From: Actinoplanes utahensis
Lineage (GTDB): Bacteria > Actinomycetota > Actinomycetes > Mycobacteriales > Micromonosporaceae
Assembly: GCF_016862455.1 (NCBI RefSeq)
Contig: NZ_BOMZ01000048.1
Coordinates: 62,001 to 126,000, forward strand
Direction: 5' to 3'
Length of the DNA stretch: 64,000 nt
The notes beneath the pieces were generated by a model. It had not been told where the DNA came from. It was given only the letters and a program-made list of their open reading frames with translations, and ran no database searches. The stretch's first letter is position 1. Every line of letters begins with the position of its first letter. The position numbers were made by a program, and so were the translations under genes. Positions 7,889 through 15,946 of the stretch are shown here, one piece after another.

Positions 7889-8479
7889 TCATCCGGCGTC
7901 CTTGGCCTCTTTCGGCCTCGCCCGGACGTGCATCCGCTCGCCCTGACGCCCGAGAATGCTGATGATCTCGACGGCGTGTTCGCCGGTGCTGCCGAACCAG
8001 TGCGGCAGCCGGGTGTCGAACTCGGCCGCCTCCCCGGCCCCGATCACGAAATCGTGGTCGCCGAGGACGAGCCGTAACCGCCCGGACAGCACGTAGAGCC
8101 ACTCGTAGCCTTCGTGCGTCTTCGGCTCCGGCTCGGTCTGATCGGCCGGGATGATCACCTTCCAGGCCTGTAGTGATCCGGCGTGCGGGGTCAACGGCAG
8201 CACGATCCGCCCGTTCGCCTTGCGCGGCACCAGACGCACCCGCGGATCGCCGACCTGCTGCGCGCCGATCAGTTCGTCGATCGGCACCCGGTGCGCCTGC
8301 GCGATCGGCAGCAGCAGCTCCAGGCTGGGCCGGCGCTGGCCGCTCTCCAGCCGGGACAGGGTGCTCTTGGAGATGCCGGTGACCTCGGCGAGCGCGGTCA
8401 GGGTGATGTTGCGCTGGGTGCGCAGCCGGCGGAGCCGGGGCCCCACCTCGGCGAGCGCCGCCGCGATGCCTTCTTCCAC
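7889..8479 (-). CDS. XRE-family regulator with C-terminal cupin sensor
   Basis: The N-terminal helix-turn-helix is in residues 15-70 (LAEVTGISKSTLSRLESGQRRPSLELL), followed by a cupin barrel (about 100-185, with HEGYEWLYVLSGRLRLVLG and LPHWFGS). This two-domain build is common in regulators of amino-acid, polyamine or redox metabolism. The longer frame begins with a TTG at 8515. I prefer the in-frame GTG at 8479 (VEEGIAAALAEVG) because the TTG falls inside the probable operator. It is divergent from the thioredoxin-reductase-like gene, which it probably controls together with itself. Confidence 0.87.
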   Translation of the reverse strand: MEEGIAAALAEVGPRLRRLRTQRNITLTALAEVTGISKSTLSRLESGQRRPSLELLLPIAQAHRVPIDELIGAQQVGDPRVRLVPRKANGRIVLPLTPHAGSLQAWKVIIPADQTEPEPKTHEGYEWLYVLSGRLRLVLGDHDFVIGAGEAAEFDTRLPHWFGSTGEHAVEIISILGRQGERMHVRARPKEAKDAG

Positions 8480-8510
8480 GCCGCCATTCCACCCGCTGCG
8501 TCCCGTCGTC

Positions 8511-8565
8511 GGCAACTCCTGTTGCCGAAACCGGGACGTGTTGCGGAAACAGCAAAGATCTTTGC
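8511..8565. promoter_or_regulatory. Operator candidates between the XRE and oxidoreductase genes
   Basis: There are three structured sites: an inverted repeat GGCAAC-TCCT-GTTGCC (8511-8526); two direct copies, GTTGCCGAAAC (8521-8531) and GTTGCGGAAAC (8540-8550), 19 bp apart; and a perfect 14-bp palindrome GCAAAGATCTTTGC (8552-8565). Spacing of about two turns suggests cooperative binding on one face of the helix. XRE-cupin proteins usually bind in the gap to their divergent target, so this assignment is reasonable inference. Confidence 0.5.
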
Positions 8566-8598
8566 CACTCCGGCCGGGCCCGGCGCACGGTGTGCGGC

Positions 8599-9540
8599 AT
8601 GAACGAACACGATGTCGTAGTGGTGGGCGGCGGGGCCGCCGGGCTCAGCGCCGCACTGGTGCTGGGCCGGGCCCGGCGCCGGGTAGCGGTCGTCGACGCG
8701 GGCCGCCCGCGCAACGCGCCCGCCGCCCACATGCAGGGTTTCCTGTCCCGTGACGGCATGCCGCCGGCCGAGTTCCTGGCTCTCGCCAAGACCGAGATCG
8801 CGGGGTACGGCGTCCGCATGATCGCCGGCACCGTCACCTCGATCACTCCCGGATTCACCCTCCGCCTCGCCTCCGGAAGCGTGCTCCGGGCCCGCCGGAT
8901 CCTCGTCGCTACCGGCCTGCGTGACGAGATCCCGGACATCCCCGGCCTGGCCGAGCGGTGGGGCCGGGACGTGCTGCACTGCCCGTACTGCCACGGCTAC
9001 GAGGTCCGGGACCGTCCCCTCGGCGTGCTCGGTGGCAGTCCCGAGGCGGTCCAACACGCCCTGCTGGTCCGGCAGTGGTCGGACGACGTGGCCTTCTTCG
9101 CCCACACCCACCGGTTGACCGGCGACGACCGCCGGCGTCTCGCCGCCCGCGACATCCGCGTCGTCGACGGCATCGTGAACCGGCTGATCGTCGACGGCGA
9201 CCGGTTCGCCGGAATCGAGCTGGACCGGGGCAGTGTGGTCGCCCCGCACGCCCTGTTCGTCCGCCCCCGGCTCGTGCCCGGCGACGACCTGCTGACCGGC
9301 CTCGGCGCCGTCGTGGTCGACGAGCGGACCGGGCGTACCAGCGTCCCCGGCGTGTGGGCCGCCGGCAACGCCGTCGACCCCCGGGCCCAGGTGATCACCG
9401 CGGCCGGCGCCGGATCCGCCGCCGCCATCGACCTGCACGCCGACCTCGTCGAGCAGGACGTACGCGACGCCCTCCCGTTCTCCGCGGCCCAGGAACGCCG
9501 GGTCGCCGCCATCCTCGCCACCGCCTCGAACAAGGAGTGA
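8599..9540 (+). CDS. Thioredoxin-reductase-like NAD(P)/FAD-dependent oxidoreductase
   Basis: 313 residues. The FAD-binding GxGxxG-type loop VVGGGAAGLSAAL is at 8-20. The redox-active dithiol CPYC is at 128-131 (LHCPYCHGYE), and a second dinucleotide region starts around 141-150 (LGVLGGSPEA). The C-terminal FAD motif GVWAAGNAVD is present, and an extra helix (QDVRDALPFSAAQERR) follows it. Such proteins reduce disulfides in thioredoxin or act as small-molecule dithiol oxidases (GliT/HlmI type). With only this context the partner is unknown. The ATG was chosen over the GTG three codons earlier. A small membrane protein follows after 5 bases. Confidence 0.87.
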   Translation: MNEHDVVVVGGGAAGLSAALVLGRARRRVAVVDAGRPRNAPAAHMQGFLSRDGMPPAEFLALAKTEIAGYGVRMIAGTVTSITPGFTLRLASGSVLRARRILVATGLRDEIPDIPGLAERWGRDVLHCPYCHGYEVRDRPLGVLGGSPEAVQHALLVRQWSDDVAFFAHTHRLTGDDRRRLAARDIRVVDGIVNRLIVDGDRFAGIELDRGSVVAPHALFVRPRLVPGDDLLTGLGAVVVDERTGRTSVPGVWAAGNAVDPRAQVITAAGAGSAAAIDLHADLVEQDVRDALPFSAAQERRVAAILATASNKE

Positions 9541-9545
9541 CCACC

Positions 9546-9755
9546 ATGCCGAATCGTCCCAGCCGCCACCAGATGGCCGTCATGATCTGGCTCGCCGTCT
9601 TCCCGACCCTGGTCGTCCTGCAACTTCTGCTCGGCGGTCTGCTACAGGACACCCCGATGGTGCTCCGGACGCTGGTCCTGGCGACGATCGCCGTCCCGAT
9701 CGTCGTCTACGGCCTCCTGCCGCTCCTGCAGAGCCTCCGCGCCCGCCTCTTCTGA
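9546..9755 (+). CDS. Small membrane protein resembling the C-terminal tail of antibiotic biosynthesis monooxygenase-type proteins
   Basis: 69 residues with two TM helices (IWLAVFPTLVVLQLLLGGLL and about 42-62), starting MPNRPSRHQMAVMIW. This RHQMAV...WLAVFPTL...LRTLVLATIAVPIVVYGLLP pattern resembles the two-TM tail fused to ABM-domain proteins in actinobacteria; here it stands alone without the ABM domain. It starts five bases after the oxidoreductase stop, so it is co-transcribed and probably translationally coupled. The function is unknown. Confidence 0.65.
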   Translation: MPNRPSRHQMAVMIWLAVFPTLVVLQLLLGGLLQDTPMVLRTLVLATIAVPIVVYGLLPLLQSLRARLF

Positions 9756-9757
9756 GC

Positions 9758-9794
9758 GTGGTGATCTCGGCCGCTGTGCGCCATAGATCACCAC
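9758..9794. terminator. Bidirectional hairpin between convergent genes
   Basis: Perfect 10-bp inverted repeat (9758-9767 with 9785-9794) around a 17-base loop, filling the 45-bp gap between the small membrane protein and the LytR_C protein, which converge here. Confidence 0.55.
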
Positions 9795-9800
9795 ACGGGT

Positions 9801-10415
9801 TCAGCATCCGGGTGGCGCCGTCGGCTCGCCGATGGCGGCCATCGCCTGGTTGAGCTCAGTGGTGGTGGCGAGCCTGGTGAACTCCCGTCCGAGCACCAAC
9901 TCGATCGTGTCGTCGTCCCGATGCGGTTCGAAGCGCATGTCCACCTCGCCATGCACCGCCGCCCGCAGCAGCGTGGCCGTGCCGATGGACCGAGGGCCGT
10001 AATACAGCGTGGTGCGCGGCCCGAAACCGGTCTTCCCGGCGGGACCGGAGATCGCCGTGGTGCCGACCACCGTGAAGGACCGCGCACGCAGCTCCGTGGC
10101 GGTCTCCGCGGCGATCCCGGCGGCGCCGTTCACCTGGACCCGGACGTCGGCCGGGGCGTCCGGGAGGGTGGTCACGCAGGTGAGAGAGCTGCTCGCGGCC
10201 GGGGTGATGGACGGCGGTGCGGGCTGCTGCTGCGGCCAGGCGAACGCCACACCCGCCGTGACCACGGCGACCGCGCCGGCTGCCGTGGTCACGGCGGCCA
10301 GTTGCCGGCGGGCCCGGCGGTTGCCACGGGCGCGGATCTCGGCGGCGGGCGGCACCGTGAGGTCGCGTACCTCGGTGGCAAGACTCTGCAGTTGATCGTC
10401 AACCGGATGTGACAT
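9801..10415 (-). CDS. Membrane protein with LytR_C-like extracytoplasmic domain, sigma-factor partner
   Basis: 204 residues. A cytosolic basic N-terminus (about 1-40) is followed by one TM (about 41-60) and an external domain (about 80-200). That domain contains VRVQVNGAAGIAAETATEL, then a FTVVG strand and a Y-x-G segment, the layout of the LytR C-terminal domain (PF13399). The position directly after an ECF sigma gene, with a 17-bp overlap (10399-10415), suggests translational coupling. A role as a membrane-bound regulator or anti-sigma partner is possible, though there is no zinc-binding HxxxCxxC motif. A good AGGAGA ribosome site precedes the ATG at 10415. Confidence 0.7.
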   Translation of the reverse strand: MSHPVDDQLQSLATEVRDLTVPPAAEIRARGNRRARRQLAAVTTAAGAVAVVTAGVAFAWPQQQPAPPSITPAASSSLTCVTTLPDAPADVRVQVNGAAGIAAETATELRARSFTVVGTTAISGPAGKTGFGPRTTLYYGPRSIGTATLLRAAVHGEVDMRFEPHRDDDTIELVLGREFTRLATTTELNQAMAAIGEPTAPPGC

Positions 10416-10908
10416 CGCTGGTCTCCTGTTCTCTGAGTAGGTCACCGAGGGCCGCGCGGGCACGCGAGAGCCGCGCCTTCACCGTTCCGCCCGGGACGCC
10501 GAGGCTCGTGGCGATCTCCTGGACCGGCATGTCGAGCAGGTAGTGCAGGGCGATGGCCTGCCGCTGCGCCGCCGGCAGCTTCTGAAGGGCCCCGACGACG
10601 GCGACCCGGTCCGGGGACGGGCCGCCGATCGCCTCGTCGGGGCGGCCCAGCCGGGACCGGGCGGCCAGCCGGCGCCGCAGCCCACGCCACCGGTTCGCCA
10701 TCAGCCGCCAGGCGACCGACCGGACCCAGGCCTCCGGGTCGTCGTACGTAGCTATCCGGGACCAGTGCTGCCAGGCCCGGGCGAACGCCTCCTGCGCCAG
10801 GTCCTGCGCCTCGGCCCGGTCCCCGCACGCGGCGTACAGGTAGAGCACGACACGGCGGACCGTCGCGATGTAGAAGGCGTCGAAGTCGGCGCTGTCCTTA
10901 CCCGCCAT
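10399..10908 (-). CDS. RNA polymerase sigma factor, ECF (SigE-like) family
   Basis: 169 residues. Region 2 is about 9-75 (FDAFYIATVRRVVLYLY, DLAQEAFARAWQHW, AWVRSVAWRLMANRWR). Region 4 is about 105-155 (LQKLPAAQRQAIALHYLL, GVPGGTVKARLSRARAAL). This is the compact two-region ECF type. The start is the ATG at 10908; the frame continues upstream without better candidates. The following gene starts before this one ends, which indicates a sigma/partner operon responding to an envelope signal. Confidence 0.92.
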   Translation of the reverse strand: MAGKDSADFDAFYIATVRRVVLYLYAACGDRAEAQDLAQEAFARAWQHWSRIATYDDPEAWVRSVAWRLMANRWRGLRRRLAARSRLGRPDEAIGGPSPDRVAVVGALQKLPAAQRQAIALHYLLDMPVQEIATSLGVPGGTVKARLSRARAALGDLLREQETSDVTSG

Positions 10909-11090
10909 GGTTCCCGCTTCCCGTCGGTGTTCGCACACCTGAGAACACACCGCAGCCTGACATCGGGTTACATGCGGCACCGGGAAATCTGGTTCCCTTC
11001 CCGCAGCGCCGGATGCAGCGGGTCGTGGACCAGCTCGAACACCCCCCGTGACCTGAAGCCCTGTTGAGGTCAACCGGTACTCTTCCGGGC

Positions 11091-11960
11091 GTGAGGAACA
11101 GTCGGTTCGCGCTGGTGAGAGCGGATCTGGAGCACGGTGTCTGCCCCCTGCCGGAGGATCTCGCCGAGAGTCTGAAGGATCGTGGCCCGGTGACGGTGGT
11201 GCTGGACCATCGGGTGCGGGGTGTCACCCCGGCGCGGGAGACGTTCGAGTCGGAGGTCGTGCTCGATCCGGGCTGGCGGCTCACCGACGTCGTCTGGCCG
11301 CCGGACGCGCGCCCGGGTGTGCTGGTGAGCGTCTCGTGGAAGTCGGCCGAGGACTACGTGCTGCTGCGGACGACGGCGCTGGACGAGCCGATCCGGGTGG
11401 ACGGCGTCGACTACTACCACCACTACGACCCGACGGTGATCACCCGGGAGTTCGATCCGGGGCTGTCGAACCGGGGTCAGGTGCTCAACGCGGTCCGCCG
11501 CCTGGGCCGGGTCTTCGACGACGGCAGCGCCGCCTTCCCGGAGGCCGAGCTGCCGGCGCACTGCGGTCTCGGGCGGGGCAAGAAGGGCACGTTCCTGCTG
11601 CGCAACGCCGTCGACCAGCTGCTCCGCGAGGGGTACGTCACCCGCGTCCCCGGCAGCACCGGCCCGGACGGCGAGCTGAACTATCCGGCAGTCGACGGCG
11701 AGGAGAACCTCGACCTGCTGTTCTATGCGCCCCTCGTCGAGGAGGCCCCGCTGCCGGGGTCCGGCGGGGAGGGCCACGGCGACGGCGCCGAACGCCGGGA
11801 CCACTGGGTCAACGGTTTCGTCCGCCGCCTGCCGCCCGGCGCCCACGCCTCACGCAAGCAGTTCACCCTGCACCAGCAGGCGATCGAGAAGGAGGACATC
11901 GACGGGTTCACCCTGGAGCCGGGTTACACCTTCGTGAAGCGGCATCATCGCAACGGGTAA
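11091..11960 (+). CDS. Conserved hypothetical protein
   Basis: 289 residues, soluble and acidic, with no signal peptide or TM segments. I do not recognise a family. The N-terminal half is beta-rich (RFALVRADLEHG, VTVVLDHRVRGV, WRLTDVVWPPDA, VLVSVSWKS). The C-terminal half has a conserved-looking basic segment (FVRRLPPGAHASRKQFTLHQ) that could contact nucleic acid. A GTG at 11091 was preferred to the earlier GTG-like frame start, as codon usage becomes regular there. The last 16 bases overlap the end of the convergent gene, so the two transcripts are antisense at their 3' ends. Confidence 0.75.
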   Translation: MRNSRFALVRADLEHGVCPLPEDLAESLKDRGPVTVVLDHRVRGVTPARETFESEVVLDPGWRLTDVVWPPDARPGVLVSVSWKSAEDYVLLRTTALDEPIRVDGVDYYHHYDPTVITREFDPGLSNRGQVLNAVRRLGRVFDDGSAAFPEAELPAHCGLGRGKKGTFLLRNAVDQLLREGYVTRVPGSTGPDGELNYPAVDGEENLDLLFYAPLVEEAPLPGSGGEGHGDGAERRDHWVNGFVRRLPPGAHASRKQFTLHQQAIEKEDIDGFTLEPGYTFVKRHHRNG

Positions 11961-12541
11961 CCGATCTCCGCGATGTCGTCGGCGAGGTACGCCACGGTCA
12001 CGTCGGGGTTGAGGCGCTTGACGAGCGGGTCGGTGAGCGGCCGCAGTGCGAAGACCTCGGCGACCGCCTCGAGGTCCACGTCCTCCTCGTAGTAGTCCTC
12101 GGCGAACTCCTGGTAAGCCGCCGGTGTCCCGTCGATCAGCAGTTCGAACAGCCAGCCGACGTCGTCGCGGCCCCGCCCGTGCCAGACGTCGCCGCCGCTC
12201 CGCCGCCAGAAGCAGATGTTGGCGCCCCAGCTGAACGCGGGCTCGCGGACATGCTCGGCGAACTCGGCGGGCACGTCGTCGAAGAGACCCGGATCGGCGC
12301 CGCGCTCGTGGTCCAGCCCGCGGATGTAGGCCCCGGCAGGCGAGAACACGATCGAGTACTCGTCACCGGACCCGTTGCGCATCGACGCCATGTGTTCGCC
12401 TGGGCGCCAGCGGGAGTCGTACGAGTAATAGCGTGACTCCCACTCGGGGCTCAGGATCGCGTCGCACATCGCCAGCGCCCGCGACCGTCGCCGCAACTCC
12501 TCGATCTCCGGCAGGCCCAGCGCCACCTCAAGAATGTTCAC
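11945..12541 (-). CDS. Conserved hypothetical protein
   Basis: 198 residues, acidic and rich in Trp and Tyr (WESRYYSYDSRWRPGEHM, FSWGANICFWRRSGGDVWHG), with no signal peptide. This pattern resembles actinobacterial immunity-type or SUKH-like small globular proteins, but I cannot name the family. The long open frame upstream is a shadow of the DUF998 gene. The GTG at 12541 (VNILEVALGLPEIEELRRR) starts a normal N-terminal helix. It converges with the preceding gene (16-bp overlap) and diverges from the next with only 25 bp between starts. Confidence 0.72.
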   Translation of the reverse strand: MNILEVALGLPEIEELRRRSRALAMCDAILSPEWESRYYSYDSRWRPGEHMASMRNGSGDEYSIVFSPAGAYIRGLDHERGADPGLFDDVPAEFAEHVREPAFSWGANICFWRRSGGDVWHGRGRDDVGWLFELLIDGTPAAYQEFAEDYYEEDVDLEAVAEVFALRPLTDPLVKRLNPDVTVAYLADDIAEIGYPLR

Positions 12542-12566
12542 CGGAACATCGTGGCACCCTTGTCCG

Positions 12567-13211
12567 ATGAAAGCCCTCGCCGGTCTCGGTGTCGCCTGCG
12601 TGCTCGCCTCTCTCGGGCTGTTCGCGTCGCTGCACCTGCTGCCACCGTCCGCCGACCTGGACTGGTCCCGCCGCACCGTCAGCCAGTACGCGCTGATGCC
12701 GAACGGCTGGGCCTTCGACGCCGCGGTCCTGCTGCTGGCCGCCGGTTCCGCCGCGATCCTGGCCGCCCTGCGCCGGACCGCCCGGCTGACCGGGGGAGCG
12801 GTGGCCGCGCTGGCGCTGTGGGTGGCGGGTCTGGTCGGCGTGGTCTGGTTCGAGAAGCACGACTGGCAGGTCGGCCCCTCGATCAGCGGCGACGTGCACC
12901 GGGTGGCGAGCGTCGTCGCGTTCCTCAGCCTGCCGATCGGCGCGCTGCTCGCCGCCCGGCCGGACCTGCGCCACGGCGGCCCGGCCCGATGGGTCGCGAT
13001 CGGCGGGGTGATCTCGCTGCTCTGCTTCCTGCCCATTCTGTGGGCGGTGGTGTCCGAGCCGTGGACCGGGGTTCGCTGGTGGCGAGCCATCCCGCTGGGC
13101 GGCGTGGAGCGGCTGCTGGGCCTGGCCGAGGTGGTGACCGTGCTGATGCTCGCCCGTTGGGCCGTCGAAGATCAGCCGAAAAGACCTACTTTAGAAACGG
13201 CGGTCTCTTGA
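12567..13211 (+). CDS. DUF998 family membrane protein
   Basis: 214 residues with six predicted TM helices. The segment after TM1, LDWSRRTVSQYALMPNGWAF, matches the conserved start of DUF998 proteins. It is an integral membrane protein of unknown function. The ATG at 12567 was chosen because the upstream extension (MFTGTSWHPCP) lies within the divergent gene start. It is followed by a short hairpin and then the subtilase gene. Confidence 0.82.
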   Translation: MKALAGLGVACVLASLGLFASLHLLPPSADLDWSRRTVSQYALMPNGWAFDAAVLLLAAGSAAILAALRRTARLTGGAVAALALWVAGLVGVVWFEKHDWQVGPSISGDVHRVASVVAFLSLPIGALLAARPDLRHGGPARWVAIGGVISLLCFLPILWAVVSEPWTGVRWWRAIPLGGVERLLGLAEVVTVLMLARWAVEDQPKRPTLETAVS

Positions 13212-13233
13212 TGAGCCGGACTTTCCCGGCTCA
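13212..13233 (+). terminator. Short hairpin after DUF998
   Basis: TGAGCCGG (13212-13219) pairs with CCGGCTCA (13226-13233) around ACTTTC, directly at the stop of the membrane protein gene. The stem is 8 bp with no T run, so it is a weak to moderate terminator candidate. Confidence 0.4.
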
Positions 13234-13276
13234 CTGGGCGAGGTGGTAAGAGGTCCTATCTTCGTACCTTTTATGA

Positions 13277-14959
13277 GTGCGGTATCGAACCCTGACTGTA
13301 GCCGCGGCGCTGACCGCCGCCTCCCTCTCCGGCGTCTCTCCCGCCGCCGCGGCGGAGGCCACCAGCACCGTGACCATCGGCCTGAACCCGGGCACGACCG
13401 CCGCGGAGGCCGTCCAGGCGCTGGACGACGCCCCGGGCGTCCGGGTGCTCGACAGCGAGCCCGCCACCGAGCTGGGCGCGGTCACCGTGACCGTCACCGG
13501 TGACGCCGCCGGCGCGCTCGCCGGCGACCCCGGCGTGGCCTACGTCGAGAAGACCCCGGTTGCGCGGATCATGCTGACCCCGAACGACCCGCTCCAGTCC
13601 CAGCAGTGGGGCAACCGCCTGGTCAAGGCGCCGGCCGCGTGGGAGGTCACGACCGGCTCGGCGGACGTGACCGTCGCCGTCCTGGACACCGGCGTCAACC
13701 CGGTCAGCGAGCTCGCCGGCCGGGTCCTGCCCGGCTACGACTTCGTCAACGACGACGCCGACCCGTCCGACGACCACGGTCATGGCACCGCCGCCGCCTC
13801 GGTGGTCGCGGCCGCCGGCGACAACGGGTCCGGTTTCTCCGGGCTCTGCTGGACCTGCCGGATCCTGCCGGTCAAGGTGATGAACGGGTCCGGCGAGGGC
13901 GGCCACGACGACATCGCGCAGGGCATCGTCTACGCCGTCGACCACGGCGCCGACGTGATCAACATGTCGCTGGGCGGGCCGGCCGGTTCGCAGATCCTCG
14001 CCGACGCCGTCGCCTACGCGGCCGCGCACGGGGTGCTCGTGATCGCCTCCGCCGGTAACGACGGCGTCAGCACGCCGAACTATCCGGCCGCCTACCCGTC
14101 CGCCGTCGCCGTCGCGGGATCGACCGAGACCGACGCCCGTTACAGCTGGTCCAACCACGGCGCCTGGGTGGACGTGGCGGCGCCCGGGACCAACGCGGCG
14201 CAGTCGAAGGACGGCAGCTACGTCTGGTTCTCCGGCACCTCGTCGGCCGGCCCGGTCGTCGCCGGTGTCGCCGCGCTCGTCCGGTCGGCGAACCCGCAGG
14301 CCACCGCCGCGCAGGTGCGGGCGGCCATCGAGTCCACCGCGGACCCGGCCGGTTCCTACGTGGCGACGGGACGGGTCGACGCCGACGGCGCCGTACGAGC
14401 GGTCAAGGTCACCGACGTCACCGCGCCGACGATCGCCTGGTCGTCGCCGGCGGTGTCCGGCACACCGCGCCGCGGCCGGATCACCGTCACCGCGACCGCC
14501 GCCGACACGTCCGGCGTCGCCACGGTGGAGCTGCTGCGCGCCGGGAAGGTCATCGGCGCGGACACCGCCGCGCCCTGGTCCTTGAGTTTCGACAGCGCCG
14601 GCCTCAACGGCACCCAGACCCTCACGCTGCGTGCCACCGACCGGGCCGGCAACACCCGCACCGCGAACCGGGCCCTGCTGGTGGACAACGCGGCCCCGAC
14701 CATCGCGACGATCAAATCCACGGTGGTACGGAAACGCAACGTCACCATCGCCCCGGCGGTCCGCGACAACCTGGGCGTCCAGCAGGTCAAGGCCGTCGTC
14801 ACCAACGGCGCGAAGAAGGTCACCCTGACCTCCACCACGAGTCCGTGGACCCTGAAGTGGACGGCACCGCGGGCCGCGACCTACCCCGTCACGGTGACCG
14901 TCACCGACCGGGCCGGCAACACCCGGACCCTCACGACGAAGGTGAAGTCGCCCCGGTAA
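13277..14959 (+). CDS. Secreted subtilisin-like serine protease (S8) with Ig-like C-terminal repeats
   Basis: 560 residues with a Sec signal peptide (1-25, ending PAAAAEA). An inhibitor I9-like propeptide follows (about 28-95). The S8 catalytic domain (about 105-375) has Asp in AVLDTGV, His in DDHGHGT and Ser in SGTSSAGPV. Two tandem Ig-like beta-sandwich repeats (about 380-560) share endings of the type LRATDRAGNTRT and VTVTDRAGNTRT. The catalytic triad is intact. The start is GTG at 13277, with only a weak ribosome site. The enzyme is probably exported, self-matures and degrades external protein. It stands alone. Confidence 0.93.
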   Translation: MRYRTLTVAAALTAASLSGVSPAAAAEATSTVTIGLNPGTTAAEAVQALDDAPGVRVLDSEPATELGAVTVTVTGDAAGALAGDPGVAYVEKTPVARIMLTPNDPLQSQQWGNRLVKAPAAWEVTTGSADVTVAVLDTGVNPVSELAGRVLPGYDFVNDDADPSDDHGHGTAAASVVAAAGDNGSGFSGLCWTCRILPVKVMNGSGEGGHDDIAQGIVYAVDHGADVINMSLGGPAGSQILADAVAYAAAHGVLVIASAGNDGVSTPNYPAAYPSAVAVAGSTETDARYSWSNHGAWVDVAAPGTNAAQSKDGSYVWFSGTSSAGPVVAGVAALVRSANPQATAAQVRAAIESTADPAGSYVATGRVDADGAVRAVKVTDVTAPTIAWSSPAVSGTPRRGRITVTATAADTSGVATVELLRAGKVIGADTAAPWSLSFDSAGLNGTQTLTLRATDRAGNTRTANRALLVDNAAPTIATIKSTVVRKRNVTIAPAVRDNLGVQQVKAVVTNGAKKVTLTSTTSPWTLKWTAPRAATYPVTVTVTDRAGNTRTLTTKVKSPR

Positions 14960-14965
14960 GGGCCG

Positions 14966-14992
14966 TGTCAGGGCCGTGACAGGCCGGTGTCA
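14966..14992. promoter_or_regulatory. TGTCA/TGACA half-site array before the ABC exporter
   Basis: Three alternating half-sites, TGTCA (14966-14970), TGACA (14977-14981) and TGTCA (14988-14992), recur every 11 bases and make two overlapping dyads. They lie 25 bases before the exporter ATG. Such sites suit a dimeric repressor of TetR type, but no TetR gene is adjacent, so the binder is unknown. Confidence 0.45.
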
Positions 14993-15016
14993 GCCCGGCC
15001 CGCGAATCTTCGACGC

Positions 15017-15946
15017 ATGACCTCAGCGATCGAAGTCTCCGGCCTCCGGAAGACCTTCGCCAAGACGGTGGTGCTGGACGGCATCGACCTGGACGTCCGG
15101 GCCGGCACCATCTTCTCCCTCCTCGGCCCCAACGGGGCCGGCAAGACCACCACGGTTAACGTGCTGACCACCCTGATGCGGGCCGACAGCGGCTCGGTCC
15201 GCATCGACGGCCACGACGCGGTCACCGAGGCCAAGGCGGTACGCGCCCGGATCGGCGTCACCGGCCAGTTCGCCGCCGTCGACGACCTGCTCACCGGCCG
15301 CGAGAACCTGCAGCTCATGGTCGACCTGCACGGTGGCCGTGGCAAACGGTCCGTCGACGAGCTGCTGAAACGGTTCGACCTGGTGGAGGCGGCCCCGAAA
15401 CCGGCGGCGACGTACTCCGGCGGAATGCGCCGCAAACTCGACCTGGCCATGACCCTCGTCGGCGACCCGCGGATCATCTTCCTGGACGAGCCGACCACCG
15501 GCCTCGACCCGCGCAGCCGGCGGACCATGTGGGACATCGTCCGGGCCCTGGTCGCCGACGGGGTGACCATCTTCCTCACCACGCAGTACCTGGAGGAGGC
15601 CGACCAGCTCGCCGACCGGATCGCCGTGCTGGACCAGGGCCGCCTCGTCGCGCAGGGCAGCCCCGCCGAACTGAAACGGCAGGTCCCCGGCACCAACGTG
15701 CGGCTCGCGTTCACCGCCGCCGCCGACCTCGACGCGGCCGCGCGCCTGTTCCCCGACGCCGGCCGCGACGACGAGAGCCTGACCCTGCGGGTGCCCAGCG
15801 ACGGCGGCACCACGTCGCTGCGGGCCCTGCTGAACCGCCTCGACGAACACTCCCTCAGCGCCACCGAGTTCGCCGTGGACACCCCGGACCTCGACGACGT
15901 CTTCCTCGCCCTGACCGGCCACAACACGAAGGTGGACGCCGAATGA
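15017..15946 (+). CDS. ABC transporter ATP-binding protein (DrrA-like drug exporter)
   Basis: 309 residues. Walker A GPNGAGKTT is near residue 37, the signature YSGGMRRKLDLAM and Walker B IIFLDEPTTGLDPR follow, and the H-loop is changed to Q (LTTQYLEEADQLADRI), as is usual in the DrrA/daunorubicin-resistance type. The C-terminal extension (about 225-309) contains the VDTPDLDDVFLALTG motif of that type. The partner permease begins within the stop codon (ATGA overlap). Together they form a half-transporter pair exporting a hydrophobic drug or lipid. The specificity is unknown. Confidence 0.92.
   Translation: MTSAIEVSGLRKTFAKTVVLDGIDLDVRAGTIFSLLGPNGAGKTTTVNVLTTLMRADSGSVRIDGHDAVTEAKAVRARIGVTGQFAAVDDLLTGRENLQLMVDLHGGRGKRSVDELLKRFDLVEAAPKPAATYSGGMRRKLDLAMTLVGDPRIIFLDEPTTGLDPRSRRTMWDIVRALVADGVTIFLTTQYLEEADQLADRIAVLDQGRLVAQGSPAELKRQVPGTNVRLAFTAAADLDAAARLFPDAGRDDESLTLRVPSDGGTTSLRALLNRLDEHSLSATEFAVDTPDLDDVFLALTGHNTKVDAE

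Noticed and set aside
11091-12541. Toxin-antitoxin interpretation of the convergent hypothetical pair
   Set aside because: They overlap by 16 bp only at their 3' ends and are on opposite strands, not an operon. No toxin motif is visible.
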